From: Flexivirga meconopsidis | Lineage (GTDB): Bacteria; Actinomycetota; Actinomycetes; Actinomycetales; Dermatophilaceae | DNA length: 64,000 nucleotides | Reading direction: 5' to 3' | NCBI RefSeq assembly: GCF_026162425.1 | Contig: NZ_JAOBQJ010000003.1 | Coordinates: forward strand, 434,001 to 498,000 | Part shown: positions 16,519 to 25,637 of the stretch, one piece after another | Layout: every line of letters begins with the position of its first letter | Numbering within the stretch: position 1 is the stretch's first letter | Made by a program: the position numbers and the translations under genes | The notes under the pieces: model-generated | The model's input: the letters and a program-made list of their open reading frames with translations, nothing else | What the model was told of the DNA's origin: nothing | The model's database searches: none

Positions 16519-17606
16519 TGCGCGAAGCCGACGGGGTCGAGCTGGCCCCGCTCACCACCATGCGCGTTGGCGGCCCGGCCGACCGGCTGGTCGTCGCCGA
16601 GACCACCGACGAGATCGTCGACGCGGTGCGCGAGGTCGACGACGCGGACGAGCAGTTGCTGGTGATCTCCGGCGGCTCCAACCTGGTGATCGCCGACGAC
16701 GGCTTCCGCGGCACGGTGCTGCGGATCGCCAACACAGGTGTCGAGGTCGAGTCGGCCGACGACTGCGGCGGCGTCCACGTGCGGGTCGCGGCGGGGGAGG
16801 AGTGGGACGACTTCGTCGCGCGCTGCTGTGTCGAGGGCTGGTCCGGGGTCGAGGGCCTGTCCGGCATACCCGGACTGGCCGGTGCGACGCCGGTGCAGAA
16901 CGTCGGCGCCTACGGTCAGGAGGTCGCGCAGACGATCGCCTCGGTGCGGACCTTCGATCGGCAGGAGCAGCGAGTTGTCACCTTCGCGAGCGCCGACTGC
17001 GAATTCGCTTACCGTCACTCGCTGTTCAAGGGCACACCCTTCCGCGGCGGCGGTCGCTACGTGGTGCTCGACGTGCTCTTCGCGCTGCGTCCGACGGAGC
17101 TGTCGCAGCCGGTCGGCTACGAGGCGCTCGCGCGCGGACTCGACGTGGAGCTCGGCGCTCGCGTGCCGCTCGGCGACGCCCGCGACGCCGTGCTGGAGCA
17201 GCGTCGCCGTCGCGGCATGGTGCTCGACCCGGCCGACCACGACACCTGGTCGTGCGGCTCATTCTTCACCAACCCGATCATCAGCGGCAACGCGTTCGAG
17301 CAGCTGACCCTGGCTGCCGCCGACCGGTTCGGCGCCGACGCGCCACCGCCGCCGGGGTGGCCGACGGAGGGCACTGGGGTGAAGACGAGCGCCGCCTGGC
17401 TGATCCAGCACGCCGGCTTCGACAAGGGCTTCGGTATGCCGGGCCCGGCCGCCCTGTCGACCAAGCACCCGCTGGCGATCACCAACCGCGGCGACGCGAA
17501 GGCGGCCGACGTGGCCGCGCTGGCCCGGCAGGTGCGCGACGGGGTGCTGGACGCGTTCGGAGTCGAGTTGGTCAACGAGCCGGTGTTCGTCGGCCACGAG
17601 CTGTAG
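16518..17606 (+). CDS. murB: UDP-N-acetylmuramate dehydrogenase
   Basis: 362 residues, MurB. The FAD-binding PP-loop is ISGGSNLVIADDGFRGTV, and the PGLAGATPVQNVGAYGQEV and FAYRHSLFKG segments follow. The catalytic Ser region is SCGSFFTNPII, and the C-terminal Glu lies in NEPVFVG. It reduces UDP-GlcNAc-enolpyruvate to UDP-MurNAc with NADPH in the cytoplasm. The ATG overlaps the preceding stop (TGATG), tying cell-wall precursor synthesis to the dehydratase pair. Confidence 0.96.
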   Translation: MREADGVELAPLTTMRVGGPADRLVVAETTDEIVDAVREVDDADEQLLVISGGSNLVIADDGFRGTVLRIANTGVEVESADDCGGVHVRVAAGEEWDDFVARCCVEGWSGVEGLSGIPGLAGATPVQNVGAYGQEVAQTIASVRTFDRQEQRVVTFASADCEFAYRHSLFKGTPFRGGGRYVVLDVLFALRPTELSQPVGYEALARGLDVELGARVPLGDARDAVLEQRRRRGMVLDPADHDTWSCGSFFTNPIISGNAFEQLTLAAADRFGADAPPPPGWPTEGTGVKTSAAWLIQHAGFDKGFGMPGPAALSTKHPLAITNRGDAKAADVAALARQVRDGVLDAFGVELVNEPVFVGHEL

Positions 17607-17702
17607 CCCGCGCGAAAGTCTCCCCGCGAAGGCGCGAGTGGTGCGACGATGGAAGTCGGTCGCGGGCGCCGCGGCGGCACATCGCGACCGGAGGAGGTCG
17701 CG

Positions 17703-18101
17703 ATGATGCGCCTGGCCCAATACGCGTTGGCCTGCATCGCCCCGGCGGCCGTGCTGCTCGGCTGTGAGCGCGCGGCGCGAGTGATGAGCGGTGAGGCCGC
17801 CTGGCCCTGGCAGCCCCAACCCGGGCGCGGCAGCGCGCCCGACTTGCCGGTGCGGCCGGTGCACGACATCGCCCAGCTCACCGCGGACCTCACCCGGCTC
17901 TACGCCGAGCTCGGCGTGCTGCGCACCTCGAGCGCGGCGGCCCGGGTGCACCGCCTCAAGGCGACCACGCTCGCCTACGACGACGTGCTCGAAACCTGTT
18001 GCCGCTCCTTGCAACTGGACGACCTCCCGCCGCGCCCGTGGTCGGCGGTCGACCGGTTGGAGGTCGAGGCGAGCCTGGAGTCGGCCGGGCTCAGGTGGTG
18101 A
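17703..18101 (+). CDS. Hypothetical protein with possible lipoprotein signal
   Basis: The ATG at 17703 has an ideal GGAGGAGG 5 bases upstream; a more distal ATG at 17649 does not. The 132-residue product begins MMRLAQYALACIAPAAVLLGC, which could be a lipobox (LLGC), then has a Pro/Gly-rich linker and a helical C-domain (DIAQLTADLTRLYAELGVLR). No family was recognised. Its last 11 bases overlap the convergent deaminase gene. Confidence 0.65.
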   Translation: MMRLAQYALACIAPAAVLLGCERAARVMSGEAAWPWQPQPGRGSAPDLPVRPVHDIAQLTADLTRLYAELGVLRTSSAAARVHRLKATTLAYDDVLETCCRSLQLDDLPPRPWSAVDRLEVEASLESAGLRW

Positions 18102-19125
18102 GCCAGGCGTCGATGTCGCGCTTGGCGGCCGCTCGCACGTCGTCGGGCGCGAGTGACGCGTCGACCGATGCCCGTGCCAGGCCGGCGAGCTCGGCATCGG
18201 TGAAGTCGTGGTCCGCGCGCGCCGAGCGGTATTGGTCGCCGAGTCGGTGACCGAAGAGCAGCGGGTCGTCGGCGCCCAGCGCGACCTGCGCGCCGGCGTC
18301 GACCAGCCGCCGCAGCGGCACGTCGGTGGGGGCCGGGTAGACGCCGAGTGCGACGTTGGATCCGGGGCAGACCTCGAGCGCGATGCCGGAGTCGACCACC
18401 CGTCGGAGCACCGCGTCGGACTCGGCGGAGCGCACGCCGTGGCCGAGCCGGGTCGGGTCCAGTGAGTCGAGGGTCTCGCTGACCGCCTGCGGGCCGAGCA
18501 GTTCGCCCGCGTGCGGCATCCGCGCCAGACCGGCCTTCCGGGCGATCGCGAAGGCCGGCGCGAAATCTGTTGTGGTGCCGCGGCGTTCGTCGTTGGACAG
18601 GCCGAATCCGACCACGTCGCCCGGCCGGTCGCCGGCGTGGTGCGCGGCCAGGCGAGCGAGCGTGCGCGCGTCCATCGGATCGCGTAGCCGCGACGCCGCG
18701 ACGATCACTCCGACCCCGACCGGCAGCTGCGCACTCGCCGCGCGTGCCTCGTCGAGCACGATCTCCAAGGTGGGGGTGATGCCGCCGAGCCGCGCAGCGT
18801 AGGACGTCGGGTCGACCTGGATCTCCAGCCACCGCGAACCTTCCGCGGCGTCGTCCTCGGCGGCCTCCCGGACGAGGCGCCGCAGGTCGGACTCGTCCTG
18901 CACGCAGGCGCGAGCTGCGTCATACAGCCGTTGAAAGCGGAACCAGCCGCGCTCGTCCTTGGCCGACAGCTTCGGCGGCCAGCCGCCCTGCAGCAGCGCT
19001 TCGGGCAGCCGCAGCCCGTGCTTGTCGGCGAGGTCGTGCAGGGTCGCGATCCGCATCGACCCGGTGAAGTGCAGGTGCAGGTGGGCTTTGGGCAGCGTCG
19101 TGACATCACGCTCCCTTTTCGGCAT
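18091..19125 (-). CDS. Adenosine deaminase-like metal hydrolase
   Basis: 344 residues with the ADA fold. KAHLHLHF supplies metal ligands H17 and H19, MPHAGE carries the catalytic His/Glu pair, then LGHGVR, and ALGADDPLLFG carries the metal and substrate Asp residues. The N-terminal motif reads HFTGSM where classical ADA has HLDGS; that Asp helps bind the ribose hydroxyl, so the substrate may be a modified or different nucleoside. Hydrolytic deamination is inferred. Confidence 0.85.
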   Translation of the reverse strand: MPKRERDVTTLPKAHLHLHFTGSMRIATLHDLADKHGLRLPEALLQGGWPPKLSAKDERGWFRFQRLYDAARACVQDESDLRRLVREAAEDDAAEGSRWLEIQVDPTSYAARLGGITPTLEIVLDEARAASAQLPVGVGVIVAASRLRDPMDARTLARLAAHHAGDRPGDVVGFGLSNDERRGTTTDFAPAFAIARKAGLARMPHAGELLGPQAVSETLDSLDPTRLGHGVRSAESDAVLRRVVDSGIALEVCPGSNVALGVYPAPTDVPLRRLVDAGAQVALGADDPLLFGHRLGDQYRSARADHDFTDAELAGLARASVDASLAPDDVRAAAKRDIDAWLTT

Positions 19126-19166
19126 ACGCCAGAACCTAGCGCGCCCGACTTCCTAGACTCGATGGG

Positions 19167-20345
19167 ATGCGGCCACTGCAGCAATTCGTCGAGCATCTCG
19201 CGGGGCGGCTCTCGGCGCCGCTGCTCGTCGTCGGACCCGCGGGTGACCTGGTCGCCTACTCCTCCCATCCGCCGTATGACGATCCGCTCGCAAGCGAAGC
19301 GATCCTGTGCCGGGCCGCACCCGCGGCACTGCGGGCCCTGCTCGACCAGCAGCGCGGGAGCGACGAGGGCGCCTGGTCGATCGGGCACACGTCGGCCGGT
19401 GCCGAACGCTTCGCGATCCCGCTGCGGCACGACGATCTCCTGTGCGGCTACCTGATCGGCTCCACCGCCCCCGATGATGGCGCGCAGCCGGTGATCGACG
19501 AATTGTGTGCCGCCGCACACGAACTCGCGCTCGGCCTGATCGTCTTCCGTAAGGAGCGGGACACCAGCCGCGGCGACGAGCGGCGCGCGATCCACGACCT
19601 GCTGTCGACCGATTCGGTGGTCCGGCACGACGCGACGCTGCGCATCCAGGAGCAACGCTGGATCAAGGCCGCACCCGTCACCGCGGTTGTCGTTGCGGTG
19701 CGCATGACCGACGGGTCCGCGGACGACGCCCGCATCCAGGTCTCGCTCGCGGTCGAGGACGTGCGCGACCGCTTCCCGGCCCGCTCGGTGATCTCATTGC
19801 CCGGGCCTGACCACGGCGTGCTGCTGCTCGCAACCGACGACCCGGAGGTCGTCGCGCGCGCCGCGCAGACCGCGCACGACCGGCTCGGCGAGAAGACCGC
19901 GCTGGTCGGGGTCGGCCGCGCCGTCGATCGCCTCGGCGACAGTCGCGAGTCGTTCCTGCAGGCGCTGCGCGCGGTCCGGGTCGAGTCGGTCGACCCGACC
20001 GGCAGCCCGCGGGCGTTCGCCGACCTGGGCGTCTACGAGTTGCTCACCGGCCTCGCCGAACCGGAACTGCACACCGCGATGGGTGCTGCCGTCATACGGC
20101 TGCTGGAGCACGAGGAGACCCAGGCCGCATCGCTTGCCGCGACGCTGGAGACCTATCTCGACCTCGGTGGCGACGCCCGCGCCGCCGCCGAGGCGCTCTA
20201 TGTGCACCGGGCCACGCTCTATCAGCGGCTGCGCCGGATCGAGCAGGTGACCGACGTCGACCTGGCCGACGGACGGGCCCGCCTGGCCTGCCATCTCGGG
20301 ATCAAGGCGGCCCGCCTGCTCGGCCGCTACGACAGGGCGGGTTGA
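19167..20345 (+). CDS. PucR/CdaR-family transcriptional regulator
   Basis: 392 residues. A GAF-like N-terminal region is followed by a degenerate GGDEF/CdaR-like middle (VVVAVRMTDGS to LVGVGRAVDRLGDSRESFLQALRAV) and a PucR C-terminal helix-turn-helix (LETYLDLGGDARAAAEALYV, then HRATLYQRLRRIEQVT). Such regulators control purine, amino-acid or dipeptide catabolism. Its 3' end overlaps the convergent amidohydrolase by 19 bases, and a transporter follows, suggesting a local catabolic regulon. Confidence 0.9.
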   Translation: MRPLQQFVEHLAGRLSAPLLVVGPAGDLVAYSSHPPYDDPLASEAILCRAAPAALRALLDQQRGSDEGAWSIGHTSAGAERFAIPLRHDDLLCGYLIGSTAPDDGAQPVIDELCAAAHELALGLIVFRKERDTSRGDERRAIHDLLSTDSVVRHDATLRIQEQRWIKAAPVTAVVVAVRMTDGSADDARIQVSLAVEDVRDRFPARSVISLPGPDHGVLLLATDDPEVVARAAQTAHDRLGEKTALVGVGRAVDRLGDSRESFLQALRAVRVESVDPTGSPRAFADLGVYELLTGLAEPELHTAMGAAVIRLLEHEETQAASLAATLETYLDLGGDARAAAEALYVHRATLYQRLRRIEQVTDVDLADGRARLACHLGIKAARLLGRYDRAG

Positions 20346-21655
20346 ACCCACGGCGACGCGGTCTGCGCGGTGGTGCCGTCGGTGCCGGCGACCGCGCGGC
20401 CGCCCTGCAGCACCAGCGCCAACTTGGCAGTGTCAGTGAAGACCTCGACGTCGTCCAGCGGCGACTCGCTCCAGAAGCACAGGTCGGCGACCTTGCCGAC
20501 CTCGACGGTCCCGATCGTGTCCTCGAGCCGGCAGATGCGGGCGTTGTCGCGGGTGGCCGACACCAGCGCCGCCATCGGGTCCTCGATCTTGGCCCGCAGC
20601 ACCAGCTCCATGGCCCGCTCCCGCTGCCGGGGCCCGGTGATGTCGGCGCCGAGCCCGAGCAGAACGCCTGCCTCGCGGGCGAGCGGCACCACCTCGGACA
20701 TCCCGGCGATCAGGCGCTCGGTCACCGAGAACTGCTTGAGGTAGGCGTCAGCGCCCTGGCCGCCGCGCTCGCGGACCTTCTGCGAGCGCTCGCGCAGGAT
20801 CTCGCCCGGCGCAAGGGTCGGCACCAGCGCGACCTCCTTCTCGGCGAGCAGCTCGGCCACCTCCCGGTTGACCTCGCTGCCGTGCTCGATGCACTTCACG
20901 CCCGCCTCGACCGCGGCCAGCAGCCCGGCATTGTTGTGCGCGTGCACGGTCACGTAGGTGCCGCGTGCCTCCGCCTCCTCGACCGCGGCGCGCACCTCGG
21001 GCACGGTGAACTGGGTGTCGCTCGGGTTGGTCCCGACGGTGATCACCCCGCCGGTGACGCACATCTTGATCAGGTCGGCGCCCCGGCGGAACGTCTCGCG
21101 GACGTTCCGGCGCACCTCGTCAGGGCCGTCGCTCAGCATGGACGCCGTCCGCAGGCCGACGATCTGGTGGCAGTCGAACAGCTCGGTCGGCTCGAACCGG
21201 GGACCCATCTGACCGTGCCCGCCGGTCTGGCACTGCACCGGTCCGGAGGTGAGCACCCGGGGGCCGCGCAGCCGCCCGCGCCGGATCAGGTCGGGCACCG
21301 GGCCTTCGAGGCCGCCCACGTCGCGGATGGTGGTGAAGCCCGCGTCCAGTGCGTCCGAGCAGGCCTCGAAGATGTCGCGCGCGGTCTCGGCGACCGACAC
21401 GTCCAGGCGCATGGTGGCATCGATGTCACTGGCCAGGCCGAGGTGGGAGTGCGCGTCGATCAGGCCTGGGGTGAGGAAGCGCCCGGCGCAATCCACGACG
21501 TCGGCGCCGTCTCCACCGATGCCGAGTGCGCCCGTGTCGGCGCCGGATTCGACCGCGCCGATCGTGCCGTCATCGTCGACCCGCACGTGGGACCGCTCCT
21601 GCGCGGCCGCCCCCGTACCGTCGATCAGGGTCAGGTTCGTGTACCAGGTCGCCAC
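20327..21655 (-). CDS. Metal-dependent amidohydrolase (imidazolonepropionase/prolidase-like)
   Basis: 442 residues with an amidohydrolase core: H69/H71 in DAHSHLGL, a likely carboxylated Lys in LIKMCVTGG, metal His in VTVHAHN and IEHGSE, and Asp in LGLGADI. The composite beta-sandwich is formed by both termini. Members hydrolyse dipeptides, cyclic amides or lactams; the substrate is unknown. It is divergent from the MHS transporter, with a 226-base shared promoter region. Confidence 0.88.
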   Translation of the reverse strand: MATWYTNLTLIDGTGAAAQERSHVRVDDDGTIGAVESGADTGALGIGGDGADVVDCAGRFLTPGLIDAHSHLGLASDIDATMRLDVSVAETARDIFEACSDALDAGFTTIRDVGGLEGPVPDLIRRGRLRGPRVLTSGPVQCQTGGHGQMGPRFEPTELFDCHQIVGLRTASMLSDGPDEVRRNVRETFRRGADLIKMCVTGGVITVGTNPSDTQFTVPEVRAAVEEAEARGTYVTVHAHNNAGLLAAVEAGVKCIEHGSEVNREVAELLAEKEVALVPTLAPGEILRERSQKVRERGGQGADAYLKQFSVTERLIAGMSEVVPLAREAGVLLGLGADITGPRQRERAMELVLRAKIEDPMAALVSATRDNARICRLEDTIGTVEVGKVADLCFWSESPLDDVEVFTDTAKLALVLQGGRAVAGTDGTTAQTASPWVQPALS

Positions 21656-21881
21656 GGTTGCTCCTTCGTCGTAGTGGGCTGCCAGGCTCGCCCTTGTCCG
21701 GTGACCTGCGTCATACCTAGGTGTCGCCGACTTCGGCGCGCGTGCGCGACAGTCGTCGCGGCACGCATGCTGCCCCGACGTATGTCGTGCCGGGCCCGGA
21801 CAAGACGCGACTCTGGTCGATCGCAGTGATCCACGTCACACCTGCACCCTGTTCTGCAACTCGCAGCAGAAGGAGCAGGCG

Positions 21882-23186
21882 ATGACCACCACCTCTTCAG
21901 CCGTCACGGCACGGCGGACCGTGCTCGGAGCATCGGCGGGCAATGTCGTCGAATGGTTCGACTTCCTGCTCTACGGCTTGTCGGCGACGACGATCGCGAT
22001 GACCTTCTTCCCCGGTGAGAACCCGTCCGACGGGCTGCTCGCGACCTTCGCGGTGTATGCCGTGGCCTTCGCCGCCCGCCCGCTCGGCGCGATCGTCTTC
22101 GGTCGCATCGGCGACCGCTTCGGGCGGCGGCGGGCACTGACCGCGTCGATCCTCATCATGGGCGCCTCGACGGCCGCGATCGGTTTGCTGCCGTCGCACG
22201 AGAGCGTTGGCGCGCTCGCACCGGCGCTGCTACTGCTCTGCCGGTTGGTGCAGGGCTTCAGCGCCGGGGGCGAGTTCGCCGGTGCACTGACCTTCGCGAT
22301 GGAGCACCTGCCGGGCCGGCGCGGCTTCTGGATGGGCGTCGTGGCGTCCTCGACCTGGATCGGCAGCGTGCTCGCGACGCTCACTCTGCTGCTGCTGCAC
22401 TACGCGGGCGCCGGCGCCAACGGCTGGCGCTACGGCTTCGTCGCCGGTGGTGTGCTCTCGCTGGTCGGGCTGGTGATCCGAGCCAGGCTGGCCGAGACGC
22501 CGACCTTCACCGAGATGAAGGAGACCGGCGAGGTGAGCAAGACGCCGCTGCGCGACGCGTTGCGCGACACCAAGCGGCTTGCGGTCGTACTGGTCTTCTT
22601 CGCGCTCACCTCGGTGCTCGGCCACATGGCGACCGGCTACCTGCCGACCCACCTGACCAAGTCGGTCGGCCTCACGCCACTGCGGATGCTGTGGTCGATG
22701 GCCGCACTGTTCGCGATGATCGCCGTGCTGGCACCGCTGATCGGCTACTTGACCGACCAGCACGGTCGGCGGCCGCTGATGCTCGCGTCGGTCGCGTTCG
22801 GCACGGTGACGGTGATCCCGGCTTACCTGTTGCTCGACCACGGCGGCACCGGCGGTCTGTGGCTGGCGCTGATCCTCTTCGCGATCGGCACAGCGGGTGT
22901 GGTGTCGGCGGGTGCGGTGTGTGTGCCGGAGCTGTGGCCGCCGCACGCCCGCTACACCGGTGTCGGGCTGACCAACCAGGTCGGTCTGGCGGTCTTCGGG
23001 GGCACCGCACCGTTGGTCAGCGACTGGCTGGTGGAGGTGACCGGGTGGTCCTCGTCGCCGTCGGTGTATGCCGTGGCCGTCGCCATACCGGCGATCGTCG
23101 TGTTGACCATGTGGCTGCCGGAGACCCGGCCGGGTGCCACGCCGTCGACGGCGGCCGAGCGCAAGCCCAAGCCGTCGACGGCGTGA
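21882..23186 (+). CDS. MFS transporter, metabolite:H+ symporter (MHS) family
   Basis: 434 residues and 12 predicted membrane segments. The MHS signatures are GNVVEWFDFLLYG in TM1, FGRIGDRFGRRRAL in the 2-3 loop, and LCRLVQGFSAGGEFAGA in TM4. This subfamily imports carboxylates, betaines or amino-acid derivatives. AAGGAG precedes ATG 21882. With the adjacent amidohydrolase and PucR regulator it probably imports the enzyme's substrate. Confidence 0.9.
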   Translation: MTTTSSAVTARRTVLGASAGNVVEWFDFLLYGLSATTIAMTFFPGENPSDGLLATFAVYAVAFAARPLGAIVFGRIGDRFGRRRALTASILIMGASTAAIGLLPSHESVGALAPALLLLCRLVQGFSAGGEFAGALTFAMEHLPGRRGFWMGVVASSTWIGSVLATLTLLLLHYAGAGANGWRYGFVAGGVLSLVGLVIRARLAETPTFTEMKETGEVSKTPLRDALRDTKRLAVVLVFFALTSVLGHMATGYLPTHLTKSVGLTPLRMLWSMAALFAMIAVLAPLIGYLTDQHGRRPLMLASVAFGTVTVIPAYLLLDHGGTGGLWLALILFAIGTAGVVSAGAVCVPELWPPHARYTGVGLTNQVGLAVFGGTAPLVSDWLVEVTGWSSSPSVYAVAVAIPAIVVLTMWLPETRPGATPSTAAERKPKPSTA

Positions 23187-23190
23187 CGTC

Positions 23191-24966
23191 CTACTTCAGG
23201 CGTAGCTGCTGAGTGGCGGGGTTTGCGGCGGCCGCGGCCGGATTCCCAGCAGTGCCAACCCAATTGCGGTAGGGCTGGGTGCGCGCGGCCGCTCCTGCAG
23301 TGCCGTTCAGGTCCAGCGCCAGGCCGCTGTAGCGGTTGACCAGCCGCAGGTTGCCGCGGTCGTCCGACAAGAGGAACCACTGCTGCCCTGCGCTCGGTCC
23401 GGACGCCGTCGCCGTGCCGAGCGTGACCGGCGCACCCCAGGCGCGACCGGCGGTGCTGCTGCTGTCGACGCCCAGCAGTTGACCCGACTGCAGGTTGCGC
23501 ACGGTGTAGGCGCCATCGCCGGTCGGCACGAACCGCCAGCGCGCCCGCGCCGTCCGGTCGCCGGTCGACACGACCGCCTGGTCGGTGCCCTTGCCCTGAC
23601 TCAGCACACCACCGGATCGGGAAATCAACTGGTGTGGCTTGTTGGTCGCCACCGGCGCCGAGGCGGGGGCGGACGAGTCGATGGTGATCGTCGCGAAGTC
23701 ACCGTCGGAGCCGCCGGCGCAGGCGATCGAGCAGTAGCTGCGGAAGGTCTTGCCGACGGTGTTGCCCTGCGTCTTGCTCACCGGGTCGATGAACCAGCGA
23801 TACCAGGAGCTGGTCTGGTAGGTCGGGCCGGTGTCACCGATCAGGGTCCACCGCGGGTTGGCCAGGTCGTCGGTGGCGTAGATCTTCTGCGGGGTGTCGT
23901 CGACCTGCCGCTCGGGCGTGCCGATGTACTTGCCGAGGTAGGCGTTCCAGGTGATGTTCAGGATGAACAGGTCGGAGTTCGGCGGCATCGTGCCGGCCGC
24001 CTGCTGTTGCTTCCAGGTGCCGGGATTCTGCGGGTCGTACTCCTTGGCCGGGTCGGTGTAGCCGGTCGGTGACGTCTGCACCGAGACGACGTTGCTCTCC
24101 TTGCCGCCGACGCCCGGCTGCTGCCATTTGCCGTCGTAGTACTTCTGCCAGGATCCGGTCGCCATCTTGGCGGAGATCGGGGCCCGAGCGACGTGCTCAG
24201 TGAACCCGCCCCAGCTGCCGCCCTTGTCGACGATCCGCGAGCCGTAATAGACGTAGAAGTAGCCCGACTTCTGGTCGATGAACAGCCGCGGGTCCCCGTC
24301 GCCGTAGTAGTAGGTCTGCTGCGGGAACGCGGCTGTGTCGCCCCGCTTCACGCTGTATGGCGAGCTCAATGCCTGGCCCTTGATCTGCCAGGTCTTGCCC
24401 TGGTCGGTGGACACCGCGTAGTCGATCGCGTCGTAGTGCAGCCCGTCGCCGAACGGCTGCGGGGTGAATTCGTTGTGCACCAGCCCGACCCAGTCGCCGG
24501 TGTCCGGGTCGACCCAGGTGCCGACCAGGTCGCAGTAGTTGGCGAGGGCATAGCGGCTCGGCGCCGGCGCCTTGGTCGCGATCCGGCCGGTCGGGCCGTT
24601 CAGGCAGCGCCATACCGTGTCGTCGTTGCGGTCCTGCGGGTTGGCCGGGTCGGCCGAGGTGCTCAGCGGGACGTCCTTGGCGGCGTTGTCCATGTCCGTG
24701 CCGCGGTAGAACTCCCACTCATGCGGGTCGTTCGCGCCATACAGCGCGGCGGACTGCTGGAAGTAGAACTGGCCGTTGCTGTCGACGAACGGGAACGCGG
24801 GGGTGTCGGTCGGGTAGCGGTACTGCCCGATGGTGCCCGTCGTGACGGTGTATGACGGCGCGGGCGCAGGTGCCGCCTGCGCGGCGGGCAAGGTGCCGGC
24901 GGCCAGCGCCAGCCCGGCCGAGCAGGCGCCGATGGTGAGCAAGCGGTGACGGAGATCCATAGTCAT
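23191..24966 (-). CDS. Secreted protein with C-terminal ricin-type lectin domain
   Basis: About 591 residues from an ATG at 24966; ATGs at 24984 and 24960 are alternatives and none has a good ribosome-binding site. The signal peptide is MDLRHRLLTIGACSAGLALA, cleaved near AQA. Residues about 35-450 look like a beta-propeller glycoside hydrolase (FPFVDSNGQFYFQQSAALYG, then SSWYRWFIDP), family not assigned. Residues about 455-591 are a RicinB-like trefoil with QQWFLL and NLRLVNRYSGLALDL. A role in binding or degrading an external polysaccharide is inferred. Confidence 0.75.
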   Translation of the reverse strand: MTMDLRHRLLTIGACSAGLALAAGTLPAAQAAPAPAPSYTVTTGTIGQYRYPTDTPAFPFVDSNGQFYFQQSAALYGANDPHEWEFYRGTDMDNAAKDVPLSTSADPANPQDRNDDTVWRCLNGPTGRIATKAPAPSRYALANYCDLVGTWVDPDTGDWVGLVHNEFTPQPFGDGLHYDAIDYAVSTDQGKTWQIKGQALSSPYSVKRGDTAAFPQQTYYYGDGDPRLFIDQKSGYFYVYYGSRIVDKGGSWGGFTEHVARAPISAKMATGSWQKYYDGKWQQPGVGGKESNVVSVQTSPTGYTDPAKEYDPQNPGTWKQQQAAGTMPPNSDLFILNITWNAYLGKYIGTPERQVDDTPQKIYATDDLANPRWTLIGDTGPTYQTSSWYRWFIDPVSKTQGNTVGKTFRSYCSIACAGGSDGDFATITIDSSAPASAPVATNKPHQLISRSGGVLSQGKGTDQAVVSTGDRTARARWRFVPTGDGAYTVRNLQSGQLLGVDSSSTAGRAWGAPVTLGTATASGPSAGQQWFLLSDDRGNLRLVNRYSGLALDLNGTAGAAARTQPYRNWVGTAGNPAAAAANPATQQLRLK

Positions 24967-25206
24967 CGAGACTAGGCCGCTCATGACGTTAGTTGACCGA
25001 TAGCGATCAAAAACTTCAGCAAGAATCATCGGTGTGCGATCTCGTCGGCGTCACTGTCGGCGCCACCCCGGGCGGCGGAACCTCCTGCGGCGCTCGCCGG
25101 TTGGCCTTGGTGACGGCCGGTCGCGTACACTCGCACTTCGGGTGGTTGACGACAACCAAGCTGAGTCATGTCCGCTTTCCAACCGGCGGGCATTGGCCAG
25201 TGCTGA

Positions 25207-25279
25207 AGGGCACTAGCTCAATTGGCAGAGCACCGGTCTCCAAAACCGGGGGTTGGGGGTTCAAGTCCCTCGTGCCCTG
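25207..25279 (+). tRNA. tRNA-Trp (anticodon CCA)
   Basis: Acceptor AGGGCAC/GTGCCCT, D arm TAGCTCAATTGGCAGAGC, anticodon loop CTCCAAA with CCA, T arm GGGGGTTCAAGTCCCTC. It sits directly upstream of secE, the conserved actinobacterial position. Only the tRNA body is encoded. Confidence 0.96.
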
Positions 25280-25315
25280 CAAGACGTAGAACAACCGGCG
25301 GAAGTAAGGATCATC

Positions 25316-25564
25316 GTGAGCACGAGCACCGCGTCCAAGCGCGGCTCGGCCGAGGGCAAGTCAGCCTCGGGCGGCTTCTTCGCGAAGATCATCCTGTTCA
25401 TCCGCCAGGTGATCGACGAACTGCGCAAGGTGGTGCGGCCCACTCGTGACGAGTTGGTCAACTACACGCTCGCGCTGATCGTCTTCCTGGCGCTGATCAT
25501 GGCGTTCGTGGTCGGCCTCGATCAGTTGATCGTGCGGCTGATCAGCTGGGTGTTCGGCGGCTGA
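25316..25564 (+). CDS. secE: Preprotein translocase subunit SecE
   Basis: 82 residues with a GTG start and AAGGA 5 bases upstream. The N-terminal extension is polar ([19 protein letters not shown]), followed by the amphipathic helix [20 protein letters not shown] and one membrane helix ([20 protein letters not shown]). This is the single-helix SecE typical of actinobacteria and the clamp of the SecYEG channel. Confidence 0.95.
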   Translation: MSTSTASKRGSAEGKSASGGFFAKIILFIRQVIDELRKVVRPTRDELVNYTLALIVFLALIMAFVVGLDQLIVRLISWVFGG

Positions 25565-25637
25565 CGCACGGGCATCACCCGCCGGGTCCACGCGATCCGG
25601 CGGCACAACCGCGAGATATATCAAGGGAAGCAGGGCA

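Noticed and set aside
20342-21829. 495-codon plus-strand frame opposite the amidohydrolase
   Set aside because: Shadow of the amidohydrolase gene; composition typical of antisense GC-rich codons.
25030-25206. Additional gene between the lectin protein and tRNA-Trp
   Set aside because: No start with a ribosome-binding site and no conserved protein in 177 bases.
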